Source: Ralstonia pickettii
Lineage (GTDB): Bacteria > Pseudomonadota > Gammaproteobacteria > Burkholderiales > Burkholderiaceae
DNA length: 64,000 bases
Assembly (NCBI RefSeq): GCF_000607165.1
Contig: NZ_JFZG01000006.1
Span: forward strand, 62,001 to 126,000
Direction of reading: 5' to 3'
This document shows, piece after piece, positions 48,054 to 57,016 of the stretch (its first letter is position 1; each line of letters begins with the position of its first letter). The notes below the pieces were generated by a model. That model saw only the letters and a list, made by a program, of their open reading frames with translations, searched no databases and had not been told where the DNA came from. The translations under genes were made by a program, and so were the position numbers.

Positions 48054-49844
48054 ATGAACACCACCCGCGTCTCGCGCATCCGCCTGACTGCTGCCGCCAC
48101 CCGCGAGTTACCGCGTTGGCTGCTGCTCGCCATCTGCGTGATCTACGGCCTGTCAGGGCTGTTCTCGCGCGACCCGTGGAAGAACGAAGACGCCGCCGGC
48201 TTCGGCGCGATGTGGACGCTGGCCACCGGCAACGCGCAGGACTGGCTAATGCCGAACATCGTCGGGCGCCCCATCGTGCAATCGGGGCCGCTGGTGTTCT
48301 GGATCGGCGGCGCGTTCATTCGCCTCTTCGGACAATGGCTCGGGCCGGCGGATGCGTCGCGCCTGGCCACCGCCCTCTTCTTCTTCGTCACCAGCGCATG
48401 CATCTGGTATGGCGCCTATCTGCTGGGTCGCCGCGCGGAAGTTCAACCGTTTGAATTCGTCTTCGGTGGCCAGCCCAACACGCGCGACTACGGCCGTACG
48501 CTGGCCGATGGCGCGCTGCTGATCTTCCTCGCCTGTGTGGGCCTGGCACAGCGCGGTCACGAAACGACACCGCTGGTCGGGGCGCTGTGCTTCGTGGCGG
48601 TTGCGGTGTATGGCTTGATCCGGGCGCTCGACAAGCCGGTACACGGCAGCCTCATCTATGGCATCGGCATCGGCTGCCTGTCGCTGGCGGGCGGCCCAAT
48701 CCTGCCACTGACAATCATGGTAGCCGTGTTGATCGCCGCGCATGCCACGCGTGTGCTGCCGCTACGGCCGCTTCTGACAGTTGCGCTGCCCGTGTCGCTC
48801 GCGCTGGGATGCTCATGGCCGGCGATGGCGTACTTGCTGGCAAATAATCCGACTGACGCGGTGACGTACGTCCGCGAATGGGCGCGCTTCGATCGCCACC
48901 AATACGCTGGCCCGACGGCTCATTCGCTCGGCTTTGTCGCTCGCAACCTGCCACTATTCGCATGGCCAGTCTGGCCGCTGGCTGCATGGGCGTGGAAGAG
49001 CTGGGGCGGCATGCGCACCGCTCCGCATATCACGTTGCCGTTGGCCGTCCTGCTGCCGCAGCTAGTGCTGCTGCTCATGCAGCCCCACCCGGGCGACGAC
49101 GGATTCCTGCTGCTGATTCCACCGATGGCCGTGATGGCGACGTTCGCGCTGCCGACGCTCAAACGAGGCGCCATCAGCGCAATCGACTGGTTTGCGCTGC
49201 TGGCCTTCACCATCTTGGGCGGGACGCTATGGCTGCTGTGGATCGCCAAGATGACGGGCTTTCCGCCTCAGCTCGCGCGCAACGTGTATCGCATCGTGCC
49301 GGGCTATCGACCCGAGTTCAGTTGGACAGCGCTGATCAGCGCGCTGCTCGTGACCGCGGCGTGGGTGCTCATCGTCGTCTGGCGCACATCGCGGGCGCCC
49401 AAGGCCATCTGGCGTGCAGTGGTGATCTCGGCCGCCGGCACGACACTGATGTGGGTGCTGATGATGACGCTGTGGCTGCCCACCATCAACTACGCCAAGA
49501 CATATCGCGACGTCGCGCAGTCGGCCGCCCTTGCACTGCCGCGTACCTACACGTGCGTGCAGCCGATCCGCATGGGCGATGCGCAACTTGCCTCGTTTGC
49601 GTACTTCGGCCACATCCGTTTTGGTAGCGCCGAAGACAACTGCGACATCCTGCTGCGCCACGACCCGTACGACTACGGCGCACCGACGAGCGTCTCCAAC
49701 TACGAGTGGCGCCTGATCTGGGAAGGCCGCCGTCCCGCCGACCGCGACGAGCACTTCCGCATGTACCGCCTGACCGAGGCTGCTGCCGCCACACATCCGC
49801 CGCCGACACCGGCAACCACACGCCGGCGCAAGCTACGCCAATAA
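48054..49844 (+). CDS. GT-C (ArnT/PMT-like) membrane glycosyltransferase
   Basis: The 596-residue protein has an N-terminal hydrophobic region and the acidic first-loop motif RDPWKNEDAAGFGAMWTLATG, typical of ArnT and other GT-C enzymes that use a lipid-linked sugar donor. About ten further hydrophobic segments follow, then a soluble C-terminal domain after about residue 480 (TYTCVQPIRMGDAQL) with two cysteines. ArnT adds aminoarabinose to lipid A; the sugar and acceptor here are not determined. The start ATG is at 48054. It is followed 18 bases later by a MATE transporter gene on the same strand. Confidence 0.85.
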   Translation: MNTTRVSRIRLTAAATRELPRWLLLAICVIYGLSGLFSRDPWKNEDAAGFGAMWTLATGNAQDWLMPNIVGRPIVQSGPLVFWIGGAFIRLFGQWLGPADASRLATALFFFVTSACIWYGAYLLGRRAEVQPFEFVFGGQPNTRDYGRTLADGALLIFLACVGLAQRGHETTPLVGALCFVAVAVYGLIRALDKPVHGSLIYGIGIGCLSLAGGPILPLTIMVAVLIAAHATRVLPLRPLLTVALPVSLALGCSWPAMAYLLANNPTDAVTYVREWARFDRHQYAGPTAHSLGFVARNLPLFAWPVWPLAAWAWKSWGGMRTAPHITLPLAVLLPQLVLLLMQPHPGDDGFLLLIPPMAVMATFALPTLKRGAISAIDWFALLAFTILGGTLWLLWIAKMTGFPPQLARNVYRIVPGYRPEFSWTALISALLVTAAWVLIVVWRTSRAPKAIWRAVVISAAGTTLMWVLMMTLWLPTINYAKTYRDVAQSAALALPRTYTCVQPIRMGDAQLASFAYFGHIRFGSAEDNCDILLRHDPYDYGAPTSVSNYEWRLIWEGRRPADRDEHFRMYRLTEAAAATHPPPTPATTRRRKLRQ

Positions 49845-49862
49845 CGTTTCCGTAGCACCCAC

Positions 49863-51209
49863 ATGTTTGTCGCCGACGTCCGCCGCATTACCGAACTGGC
49901 TTGGCCGGTACTGATCGGCCAGTTGGCTGTCATCGCCTTCGGCGTACTCGATACAGCGATGGCCGGCCGCGCCTCTGCGGCAGACCTCGCGGCCATCGGG
50001 CTCGGCGGGTCGATCTACGTGACGGTGTACATCAGCTTGATGGGCGTGCTGCAAGCGCTCTCGCCTATCGCCGGACAACTCTACGGAGCGCAAAGGTACG
50101 GCGAGATCGGCGAAGAAGTGCGCCAGGCAGTTTGGCTCGGACTGGTGCTCGCGGCAATCGGCATGCTGATCCTGTGGTTCCCAGCCCCGCTGCTGCAACT
50201 GGCAAACGCCACGCCGGAACTCACCGAGAAAGCCACCGCCTATTTGCGGTATGAAGCGCTCGCATTGCCTGCGGCGCTCGGCTTCCGGATCTACTCTGCG
50301 TTGAACAACGCGCTGTCGCGCCCGGTGATGGTGACGATGCTGCAGCTCGCCGGCCTCGCCATCAAGTTTCCTCTCAACGCCTTGTTTCTCTATGGAGGCA
50401 TGGGCGTCCCTGCGATGGGCGGCCCGGGCTGCGCACTCGCCTCGATGATCATCAGCTGGCTGTGGTTCGTCGCAGCGGCCGCCATCCTGATGCGCAATCC
50501 GGCTTATAAGCCCTTCGCGATTTTCGCGCACTACTCGCCCCCTAACCGTGCGCGGCTGTGGGCACTGGTACGCCTGGGTGTGCCGATGGGCTTCACCTAC
50601 CTGATCGAGATCACGTCGTTCACGTTGATGGCGATCTTCATCGCGCGCCTTGGCACGGTGGCACTGGCCGGGCATCAGATTGCCGCCAACCTTGGAGCGG
50701 TTGCGTACATGGTGCCGCTGTCGCTATCGATCGCGACATCCACGCTGGCAGCGCAATCAATCGGGGCCCGCGATCGCGTAGCAGCTCGGCGCATCTCGCT
50801 GAACGGCATCAAGTTGGCGGTGATGTGTGCGGTCATCGTTGGCGCGGCCGTGTTGTTCTTGCGGCGCGAGTTGGTCAGCCTCTACACGCACGATGCCGCT
50901 GTCCTGGCGATTGCGGTGCCGCTGCTGCCTTTCATCGCCTTCTATCAGATGTTCGATGCGCTGCAAGTCATGACAGCGTTCATCCTGCGCGCATACAAGA
51001 TCGCTCTCATCCCAACCGTCATCTATGCGCTATCGCTGTGGGGTGTTGGCCTTGGTGGCGGCTATGTGCTCGGATTTGGGCTGTTGGGGGACGTTGCCGC
51101 GGCACTGCGCGGGGCAGCCGGCTTCTGGGCCGCCAATGGACTCAGTTTGATGGTGGCTGGCGCGTTGCTGGTCAGCTATTTCAATCGCGTAAGCCGCGTT
51201 GCCGATTAA
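49863..51209 (+). CDS. MATE family efflux transporter (NorM-like)
   Basis: This 448-residue inner-membrane protein has about twelve transmembrane segments and two homologous halves, with conserved MATE segments such as LAWPVLIGQLAVIAFGVLDTAMAGRASAADLAAIGLGGS, LSPIAGQLYGAQRYGEIGEEVRQ and the mid-protein GVPMGFTYLIEITSFTLMAIFIARLG. MATE proteins export cationic drugs and metabolites with sodium or proton antiport. The start ATG at 49863 lies 18 bases after the glycosyltransferase gene, so cotranscription is likely. A strong terminator follows. Confidence 0.94.
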   Translation: MFVADVRRITELAWPVLIGQLAVIAFGVLDTAMAGRASAADLAAIGLGGSIYVTVYISLMGVLQALSPIAGQLYGAQRYGEIGEEVRQAVWLGLVLAAIGMLILWFPAPLLQLANATPELTEKATAYLRYEALALPAALGFRIYSALNNALSRPVMVTMLQLAGLAIKFPLNALFLYGGMGVPAMGGPGCALASMIISWLWFVAAAAILMRNPAYKPFAIFAHYSPPNRARLWALVRLGVPMGFTYLIEITSFTLMAIFIARLGTVALAGHQIAANLGAVAYMVPLSLSIATSTLAAQSIGARDRVAARRISLNGIKLAVMCAVIVGAAVLFLRRELVSLYTHDAAVLAIAVPLLPFIAFYQMFDALQVMTAFILRAYKIALIPTVIYALSLWGVGLGGGYVLGFGLLGDVAAALRGAAGFWAANGLSLMVAGALLVSYFNRVSRVAD

Positions 51210-51283
51210 AGCAAGCCATTCACACTCACTTTAAAGCAGCATCAATCTTGATTGGCTTGCATTGAATGAAAAGCGCAAAAGAA

Positions 51284-51309
51284 AAAACCCGCTGCAAGCA
51301 GCGGGTTTT
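51284..51309. terminator. Bidirectional terminator, MATE gene / tRNA cluster
   Basis: CCCGCTG pairs with CAGCGGG around the loop CAAG, with an A-run before and TTTT after. It can end the plus-strand MATE gene and the minus-strand tRNA cluster. Confidence 0.9.
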
Positions 51310-51313
51310 GATT

Positions 51314-51390
51314 TGGCGGAGCGGACGGGACTCGAACCCGCGACCCCCGGCGTGACAGGCCGGTATTCTAACCGACTGAACTACCGCTCC
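51314..51390 (-). tRNA. tRNA-Asp (GTC)
   Basis: On the minus strand the sequence starts GGAGCGGTAGTTCAGTCGG and folds into a complete cloverleaf. The anticodon loop CTGTCAC gives anticodon GTC, and the T arm GGTTCGAGTCC and encoded 3' CCA are present. It is the last tRNA of an Ala-Glu-Asp cluster and is followed by a terminator. Confidence 0.97.
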
Positions 51391-51454
51391 GTGTCGGTTG
51401 CAAAATCAGCTAGAGACTGATTTTGCTAATGAGCTTCTGGTTAAGCTCTTGTTT

Positions 51455-51530
51455 TGGCGTCCCCTAGGGGATTCGAACCCCTGTACTCACCGTGAAAGGG
51501 TGATGTCCTAGGCCTCTAGACGAAGGGGAC
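51455..51530 (-). tRNA. tRNA-Glu (TTC)
   Basis: On the minus strand the sequence starts GTCCCCTTCGTCTAGAGGCC, with an anticodon loop containing TTC, a T arm GGTTCGAATCC and encoded CCA. It is the middle tRNA of the cluster, just downstream of the tRNA-Ala. The gene for its synthetase, gltX, lies about 300 bases away. Confidence 0.97.
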
Positions 51531-51648
51531 AGAAACTGTTTTGCAACGCTTTCTGTCTTACGCTGCGAAGTCCGCTACTATAACGAACTTTTTTGCGTTT
51601 TGGAAGCCTCTTTTCAAATTATTTTTTGAATCGAATCTTCCGGCATTT

Positions 51649-51724
<76 letters not shown>

Positions 51725-51850
51725 GAGGTACTGCCTTTTACTGCTTGCTTCTCACTGCATTTCGCTTCGTGTTGCAGCGAAAACAAGAGTATAGGGGATG
51801 TATTTAGCGCTTGGCAATACCCTTCCGCAAAATTTTTTGCGCCGCACACA

Positions 51851-53248
51851 TCACGCCGTTAGACGACGCAGAACAACGTCGCGGCCGAACAATTCCAGCA
51901 CCGCATCAATCGAAGGCGTTTGCAGTTGTCCTGCTACCAGCAGGCGCACCGGCATCGCCAGCTTCGGCATCTTCCAACCCTGTGCCGCGAGCACTTCCTT
52001 GAAGGCGGCGCCAATGGCCTCGCGCGTCCACTCGGGCAGCGCGCCGAGCTTCTCAGCCAGTGCGGCAATGCCCGGACGCACATCGTCGGTGAGGTGCTGC
52101 GCAGCCAGTGCCGGATCGACAGCCAGATCCGTGCGATAGAACAGCAGCGCCGTTTGGGCGACTTCACGAAGCGTGTTGGCGCGATCCTTCACCAGCGCAA
52201 TCACGTCGGCCAGCACGGGGCCGCCATCCACCTTGCCACCCAGCTCTTCGATGAACGGCTTCACCAGACCAGACAGACGCGCGTTGTCGGCCTGCTTGAT
52301 GTAGTGGTTGTTCAGCCAGGCGAGCTTCTCAGGGTTGTATTGCGCGGGCGACTTGCCCAGGTGCTCGAGATCGAACCATTCGATGAACTGCTCGCGCGAG
52401 AAGATCTCCGCGTCGCCGTGCGCCCAGCCCAGGCGGGCAAGGTAGTTGACGATGGCTTCTGGCAGATAGCCCGCATCACGATAGCCCGTAACAGCCATGG
52501 CACCGTGGCGCTTGCTCATCTTCTCGCCCTGCTCGTTGAGCACGGTCGGCAAGTGAGCGTAAACCGGCGGCGTACCGCCTAGCGCGCGCAGGATGTTGAT
52601 CTGGCGGGGCGTGTTGTTGACGTGGTCGTCGCCGCGAATTACATGGGTGATCTGCATGTCCATGTCATCCACGACCACACAGAAGTTGTACGTGGGCGTG
52701 CCATCAGGGCGGGCGATCACGAGGTCATCGAGTTCGTCGTTGGAGATCTCGATGCGGCCCTTCACTGCGTCGTCCCACACGACACTGCCCCCGATGGGGT
52801 TCTTGAAGCGGATCACAGGTTGTACGCCCGCTGGCGGCGTCGGCAAAACCTTCCCCGGCGCGGGGCGCCAGGTACCGTCGTAACGGGGCTTCTCGCCTCG
52901 CTCGCGTTGCGCTTCGCGCAGGGCGTCGAGCTCTTCGGTGCTCATGTAGCACGGGTAAGCCAGTTCCTGCTGCACCATCTGCGCGACCACGGCGCGGTAA
53001 CGGTCCATGCGCTGCATCTGGTAGAACGGGCCTTCATCGATGTCCATGTCCAGCCAGTCCATCGCCTCCAGGATCACGTCGACGGCTTCCTGGCTGGAAC
53101 GCTCCACATCGGTGTCTTCGATGCGAAGGATGAAGTCTCCCTTCATCTTGCGTGCGAAGGCCCACGGATAGAGTGCCGAGCGGATGTTGCCGAGGTGGAT
53201 GAAGCCAGTGGGGCTGGGGGCGAAACGAGTGCGTACGCGCTGTGTCAT
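51851..53248 (-). CDS. gltX: Glutamyl-tRNA synthetase
   Basis: GltX attaches glutamate to tRNA-Glu. The 465-residue protein has the class I HIGH motif as [18 protein letters not shown] near the N-terminus and the KMSKS motif as [10 protein letters not shown]. The nucleotide-binding region contains [16 protein letters not shown], and a helical C-terminal anticodon-binding domain follows. The ATG at 53248 gives the family-typical [15 protein letters not shown]; longer sequence upstream is not homologous-looking. It is on the same strand as the Ala-Glu-Asp tRNA cluster. Confidence 0.97.
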   Translation of the reverse strand: MTQRVRTRFAPSPTGFIHLGNIRSALYPWAFARKMKGDFILRIEDTDVERSSQEAVDVILEAMDWLDMDIDEGPFYQMQRMDRYRAVVAQMVQQELAYPCYMSTEELDALREAQRERGEKPRYDGTWRPAPGKVLPTPPAGVQPVIRFKNPIGGSVVWDDAVKGRIEISNDELDDLVIARPDGTPTYNFCVVVDDMDMQITHVIRGDDHVNNTPRQINILRALGGTPPVYAHLPTVLNEQGEKMSKRHGAMAVTGYRDAGYLPEAIVNYLARLGWAHGDAEIFSREQFIEWFDLEHLGKSPAQYNPEKLAWLNNHYIKQADNARLSGLVKPFIEELGGKVDGGPVLADVIALVKDRANTLREVAQTALLFYRTDLAVDPALAAQHLTDDVRPGIAALAEKLGALPEWTREAIGAAFKEVLAAQGWKMPKLAMPVRLLVAGQLQTPSIDAVLELFGRDVVLRRLTA

Positions 53249-53452
53249 AGGAATGGCTGAACGAATAAGGCCGCGTGGTCGGACCCTGAGCGCGGATCCT
53301 GAGCGGCCTCTATCAAAACCGAAATTATAGCAACCGCGCCACGCATATCCGGCCGACCTGTCGCTGAACTTTGGCACAATGGCGGCCAGCCGCAGTGCGC
53401 TCGGTTACGACTGAACATCACTGCGCGGCATACCAAACCGCCCAACCTCCTC

Positions 53453-54409
53453 ATGCAACGCCGCCTCTTCCTGGGCGCCGCCGGCGCCTCCGTCCTCTCT
53501 GCCTGCACCGTGACGGGTTTCTCGTCCAGCAAAACTGAAACGCCAGTCACCCCGGCCTCGGCCGTGCTGCCGCCCACGGCCCAGCCGGCCACACAACCCG
53601 TGCGGATCGGGTTGGCACTGGGCGGCGGTGCCGCGCGTGGTTTTGCGCACATCGGCGTCATCAAGATGCTGGAAGCCCAAGGCATTCAGATCGACTTCAT
53701 CACCGGCACGAGCGCGGGTAGCGTGGTGGCGGCGATCTACGCGTCGGGCATGTCAGGGCTGGAAATGAACCGCATGGCGCTCAAGATGGACGAGGCCATG
53801 ATCGCCGACTGGGCGCTGCCCTTCGGCACGCGCTTCGGCGGCTGGCTCAAGGGCGAGGCGCTGGAGAAGTACATCAACCGGCTGGTCAAGCAGAAGCCCA
53901 TCGAACAGATGCACATTCCACTGGGCATCATCGCGACGGACCTGGCGAGCGGCAAGCCGATCCTGTTCCGGCGCGGCAATACCGGGCAGGCTGTGCGTGC
54001 GTCGTGCAGCATCCCAGGCGTGTTCCAGCCGGTAACGATCAGCGGCCGCCAATACGTGGACGGCGGCCTGGTGGCGCCCGTGCCGGTTACGTACGTCAAG
54101 CAGATGGGCGCTACGTTCGTGATTGCGGTGAATATCTCGGCAGACCCGTCCAACCAGGCGGTATCGGGGCAGGCGAGCATGCTGCTGCAGACGACGGCCA
54201 TCATGGGCCAGAGCATCAACAAAACCGAGCTGGCCCAGGCGGATGTGGTGATCACACCGTCGCTGCCGTTCGTTAAGGGCAGCGACTTCACCGCGCGCAA
54301 CGAGGCGATTCTCGCGGGCGAACAGGCCGCCCAGGCTGCCATGCCACTGCTGCGGGAGAAGCTGCATCTGACGCAAACCATCGTCGGCACCCCGCTGCCG
54401 CCGCACTGA
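53453..54409 (+). CDS. Patatin-like phospholipase lipoprotein (RssA-like)
   Basis: The 318-residue protein has a lipoprotein signal with Cys18 (LSAC), a short Ser/Thr/Pro linker, and a patatin domain. The oxyanion loop is ALGGGAARGFAHIG (55-68), the nucleophile is Ser87 in GTSAGS, and the dyad aspartate is Asp203 in YVDGG. It should be a lipid-anchored serine hydrolase of the cell envelope acting on phospholipids or related esters. The substrate and membrane leaflet are unknown. It is divergent from gltX and ends at a strong bidirectional terminator. Confidence 0.9.
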   Translation: MQRRLFLGAAGASVLSACTVTGFSSSKTETPVTPASAVLPPTAQPATQPVRIGLALGGGAARGFAHIGVIKMLEAQGIQIDFITGTSAGSVVAAIYASGMSGLEMNRMALKMDEAMIADWALPFGTRFGGWLKGEALEKYINRLVKQKPIEQMHIPLGIIATDLASGKPILFRRGNTGQAVRASCSIPGVFQPVTISGRQYVDGGLVAPVPVTYVKQMGATFVIAVNISADPSNQAVSGQASMLLQTTAIMGQSINKTELAQADVVITPSLPFVKGSDFTARNEAILAGEQAAQAAMPLLREKLHLTQTIVGTPLPPH

Positions 54410-54427
54410 TACCCCTCACAGGCAACA

Positions 54428-54452
54428 AAAAAGACCGCCAAGGCGGTCTTTT
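54428..54452. terminator. Bidirectional terminator, patatin-like gene / NlpC-P60 gene
   Basis: AAAAGACCGCC pairs with GGCGGTCTTTT around AA and separates two convergent genes. Confidence 0.9.
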
Positions 54453-54471
54453 CTAATTGGGCAGCAGCGAA

Positions 54472-55119
54472 TCAACCGCCGTACATTGCCAGCGGCTTGC
54501 CGGCAGCGTTCGGATCGACGCGCTTGAGTTGCTCGACAAAGTTGTCGGCGCCGTCCTTGATTGCGGCGCCTGAGTTGCCTTCGATGCGGCGAGCGCCGTT
54601 ATAGCGCGTCACCCAGTACGAGGCGGTCATGTCATCCACGCGGATCTTGCTGCCCGTGGACGGCGCATGTACAAACTTGTTATCGCCGATATAGATACCG
54701 ACGTGCGAAAAGGTGTGGCGCATGGTATTGAAGAACACCAAGTCGCCGGGACGCAGTTCAGCTGTTTCTACGCTGGTGCCGACACGGCTCATTTCCACAG
54801 CGCGGCGCGGCAGCAGGAAACCGAAGGTGTCGTTGAAGACGTAGCGGACGAAGCCGCTGCAGTCGAGGCCCGACTCCGGCGTGTTGCCGCCGAAACGGTA
54901 GCGCAGGCCGATCATGCCCAGTGCGTTCATGACCACGTCGCCGGTCTTGCTCATCACGTTCGAGATGAGGCCCGATTTGGCTTCGGGCTTGACGTCGGCG
55001 CGGACTTCCGTGTCCTTGAAGACCGTATCAGCATGCACTGCATTCGACACGATCACGCCGCAGCCGATCACAACCCCTACCGCCAGACGCGCCATGGAAT
55101 GAAGTACGAAATGCTGCAT
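54472..55119 (-). CDS. NlpC/P60 cell-wall endopeptidase
   Basis: The 215-residue exported protein has a signal peptide to about residue 30 (NAVHA) and an NlpC/P60 domain. The catalytic residues are Cys87 (GLDCSGFVRYVF), His139 (HTFSHVGIYIG) and His151 (KFVHAPSTG). It should cleave peptide stems of peptidoglycan in the periplasm, like Spr/MepS. ATG 55119 has GGGAGA upstream; the longer frame to 55170 is not needed. A near-consensus sigma-70 promoter lies 90-120 bases upstream. Confidence 0.92.
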   Translation of the reverse strand: MQHFVLHSMARLAVGVVIGCGVIVSNAVHADTVFKDTEVRADVKPEAKSGLISNVMSKTGDVVMNALGMIGLRYRFGGNTPESGLDCSGFVRYVFNDTFGFLLPRRAVEMSRVGTSVETAELRPGDLVFFNTMRHTFSHVGIYIGDNKFVHAPSTGSKIRVDDMTASYWVTRYNGARRIEGNSGAAIKDGADNFVEQLKRVDPNAAGKPLAMYGG

Positions 55120-55209
55120 TGGTTCTCCCTCGGAAACTCGTAATGATGCGGCCAAGATATGGCACCGCAAATGAGAACAGTCCGAATCTTGTTAAAACAA
55201 TCTCGCAGG

Positions 55210-55238
55210 ATGATAAAAGTGACACTTTGACTTGTCAA
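55210..55238 (-). promoter_or_regulatory. Sigma-70 promoter of the NlpC/P60 gene
   Basis: On the minus strand TTGACA (55233-55238) is followed after exactly 17 bases by TATCAT (55210-55215). The -35 box lies inside a perfect palindrome (CTTTGA and TCAAAG arms, 55225-55240), a possible operator. Confidence 0.7.
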
Positions 55239-55360
55239 AGGTCGTTACAAATTCTCCGGAATCCACAGGCAAATCAGGCACTTAGACATGACTTTAGATG
55301 CGCATTCTTACAAAAACAGCGCATCAGAACTGCACTGATTCGGGGCAAAAGCATTGGGTT

Positions 55361-57016
55361 TTAGGGGTTATCCCGCGCAGGGATGAGTGAGGCAGCCGCC
55401 ATCAGCTTGCAGGTGTAGGGGTGTGAGGGGGACGCCAACACCGCTTCAGTGTCGCCCTCTTCCACCACTTTTCCATCCTTCATCACCACCACGCGATGTG
55501 ACATCGCGCGGATGACAGCAAGGTCGTGGCTGATGAATAGATACGACAGGTTGTACTTTTTCTGAAGGGCGGACAGCAGCGAAAGCACCTGCTGCTGGAT
55601 CGACACATCAAGTGCGGAAGTCGGCTCATCGAGCACCAGCAACTGCGGCTTGAGGATCAGCACGCGGGCAATGGCGACGCGCTGGCGCTGCCCGCCCGAG
55701 AATTCATGCGGATAGCGGCCCAGCGCCGTGCGGTCCAAGCCGACCTCGCGCAGGGCTTCGATCACGCGGTGACGGCGCTCTGTGGCGTTGACATGGGGTT
55801 GGTGCAGCGCCAGCCCTTCGCCGACGATCTCCTCGATCGTCATGCGCGGCGACAGCGAACCGTAGGGGTCTTGAAACACCACCTGCATGCGCGCCCGCAC
55901 AGCGCGACGCTCGTCGCGCGAAATGCGCAGCAGCGAGTTGCCAAGGAAACGCAGGTCGCCGCTCTTTGCCGCTTGCAGACCCAGCAGCGTCTGCGCGAGC
56001 GTGGTCTTGCCAGAGCCCGATTCGCCCACGATGCCGAGCGTCTCGCCTTCACGCAGTTGCAGCGACACGGAATCGACCGCGGTGAACGGATCGGTTCGAA
56101 ACCAGCCGGCAAACCCCGGGCGATGGCGTTCGTAGGTGACCGTCAGCTTGTCGGCTTCGAGCAGCACGGGCGCAAGCGGCACCAGCGGCAGCACGTCACG
56201 CTGCGGGCGGCTCTCAAGCAGGCGCACGGTGTACGGATGTTGGGGCGCGGCAAATACGTCGGCCGTGTTACCGATCTCGACCAGGACGCCCCGCTCCATC
56301 ACGCCAACGCGCTCGGCAAAGACGCGCACCATGTTCAGGTCGTGCGTGATCAGCATGATGGCCATGCCGAACTCGGCCTGCAGCTCGCGCAGCAATTGCA
56401 GGATCTGCATGCGCACCGTCACGTCCAGCGCGGTGGTTGGCTCATCGGCCAGCAGAAGTTTCGGCGAGCACGCCAGCGCCATGGCGATCATTGCGCGCTG
56501 GCGTTGGCCACCCGATAGCTGGTGCGGGAAGGCGTCAAACCGGCGCGGCGCCTCGGCAATGCCGGTGCGTTCCAGCAGCGCAATCGCGCGTGCCTTGGCG
56601 GCGCGCTTGTCCAGGCCTTCGTGCAGCTCCAGCGTTTCGACGATCTGGTTGCCGATCGTGTACAGCGGATTGAGCGCCGTCATCGGTTCCTGGAACACCA
56701 TGGCGACATCGGCCCCACGCAGGCCGCGCATCTCCCGCTCGCTCGCGGCAAGCAGGTCACGGCCTTCGAGCAGGATGCGGCCGCTGTATTGCGCGTCAGC
56801 CAACAATCGCATGATCGATAGCGCGGTCACTGACTTACCCGAGCCCGATTCGCCCACCAACGCGAAGCGCTCGCCAGCGTGCAAGTCGAACGAGACATGC
56901 TTGACGGCTTCCGTAACCTCGCCGTGCTCGGATTCGAAATGCACGCATAAGTCATCCAGCCGCAGCAGCGGGCCGTCGTACTTCGGCGCGGAGGAACGCA
57001 GATCGACGCGGGTCAT
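55361..57016 (-). CDS. yejF: YejF-like double ATP-binding ABC protein
   Basis: This 551-residue protein has two complete ATPase domains of the oligopeptide type. The first has Walker A GESGSGKS (55-62), signature LSGGQRQRAMIAMAL and Walker B LLLADEPTTALD. The second has Walker A GESGSGKTTLAQ, signature FSGGQRQRVAIARVL and Walker B LLVLDEPTSALD. It drives the YejBE permease. The ATG at 57016 overlaps the yejE stop by four bases. With yejA, yejB and yejE it forms a full peptide (microcin C-type) importer. Confidence 0.95.
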   Translation of the reverse strand: MTRVDLRSSAPKYDGPLLRLDDLCVHFESEHGEVTEAVKHVSFDLHAGERFALVGESGSGKSVTALSIMRLLADAQYSGRILLEGRDLLAASEREMRGLRGADVAMVFQEPMTALNPLYTIGNQIVETLELHEGLDKRAAKARAIALLERTGIAEAPRRFDAFPHQLSGGQRQRAMIAMALACSPKLLLADEPTTALDVTVRMQILQLLRELQAEFGMAIMLITHDLNMVRVFAERVGVMERGVLVEIGNTADVFAAPQHPYTVRLLESRPQRDVLPLVPLAPVLLEADKLTVTYERHRPGFAGWFRTDPFTAVDSVSLQLREGETLGIVGESGSGKTTLAQTLLGLQAAKSGDLRFLGNSLLRISRDERRAVRARMQVVFQDPYGSLSPRMTIEEIVGEGLALHQPHVNATERRHRVIEALREVGLDRTALGRYPHEFSGGQRQRVAIARVLILKPQLLVLDEPTSALDVSIQQQVLSLLSALQKKYNLSYLFISHDLAVIRAMSHRVVVMKDGKVVEEGDTEAVLASPSHPYTCKLMAAASLIPARDNP

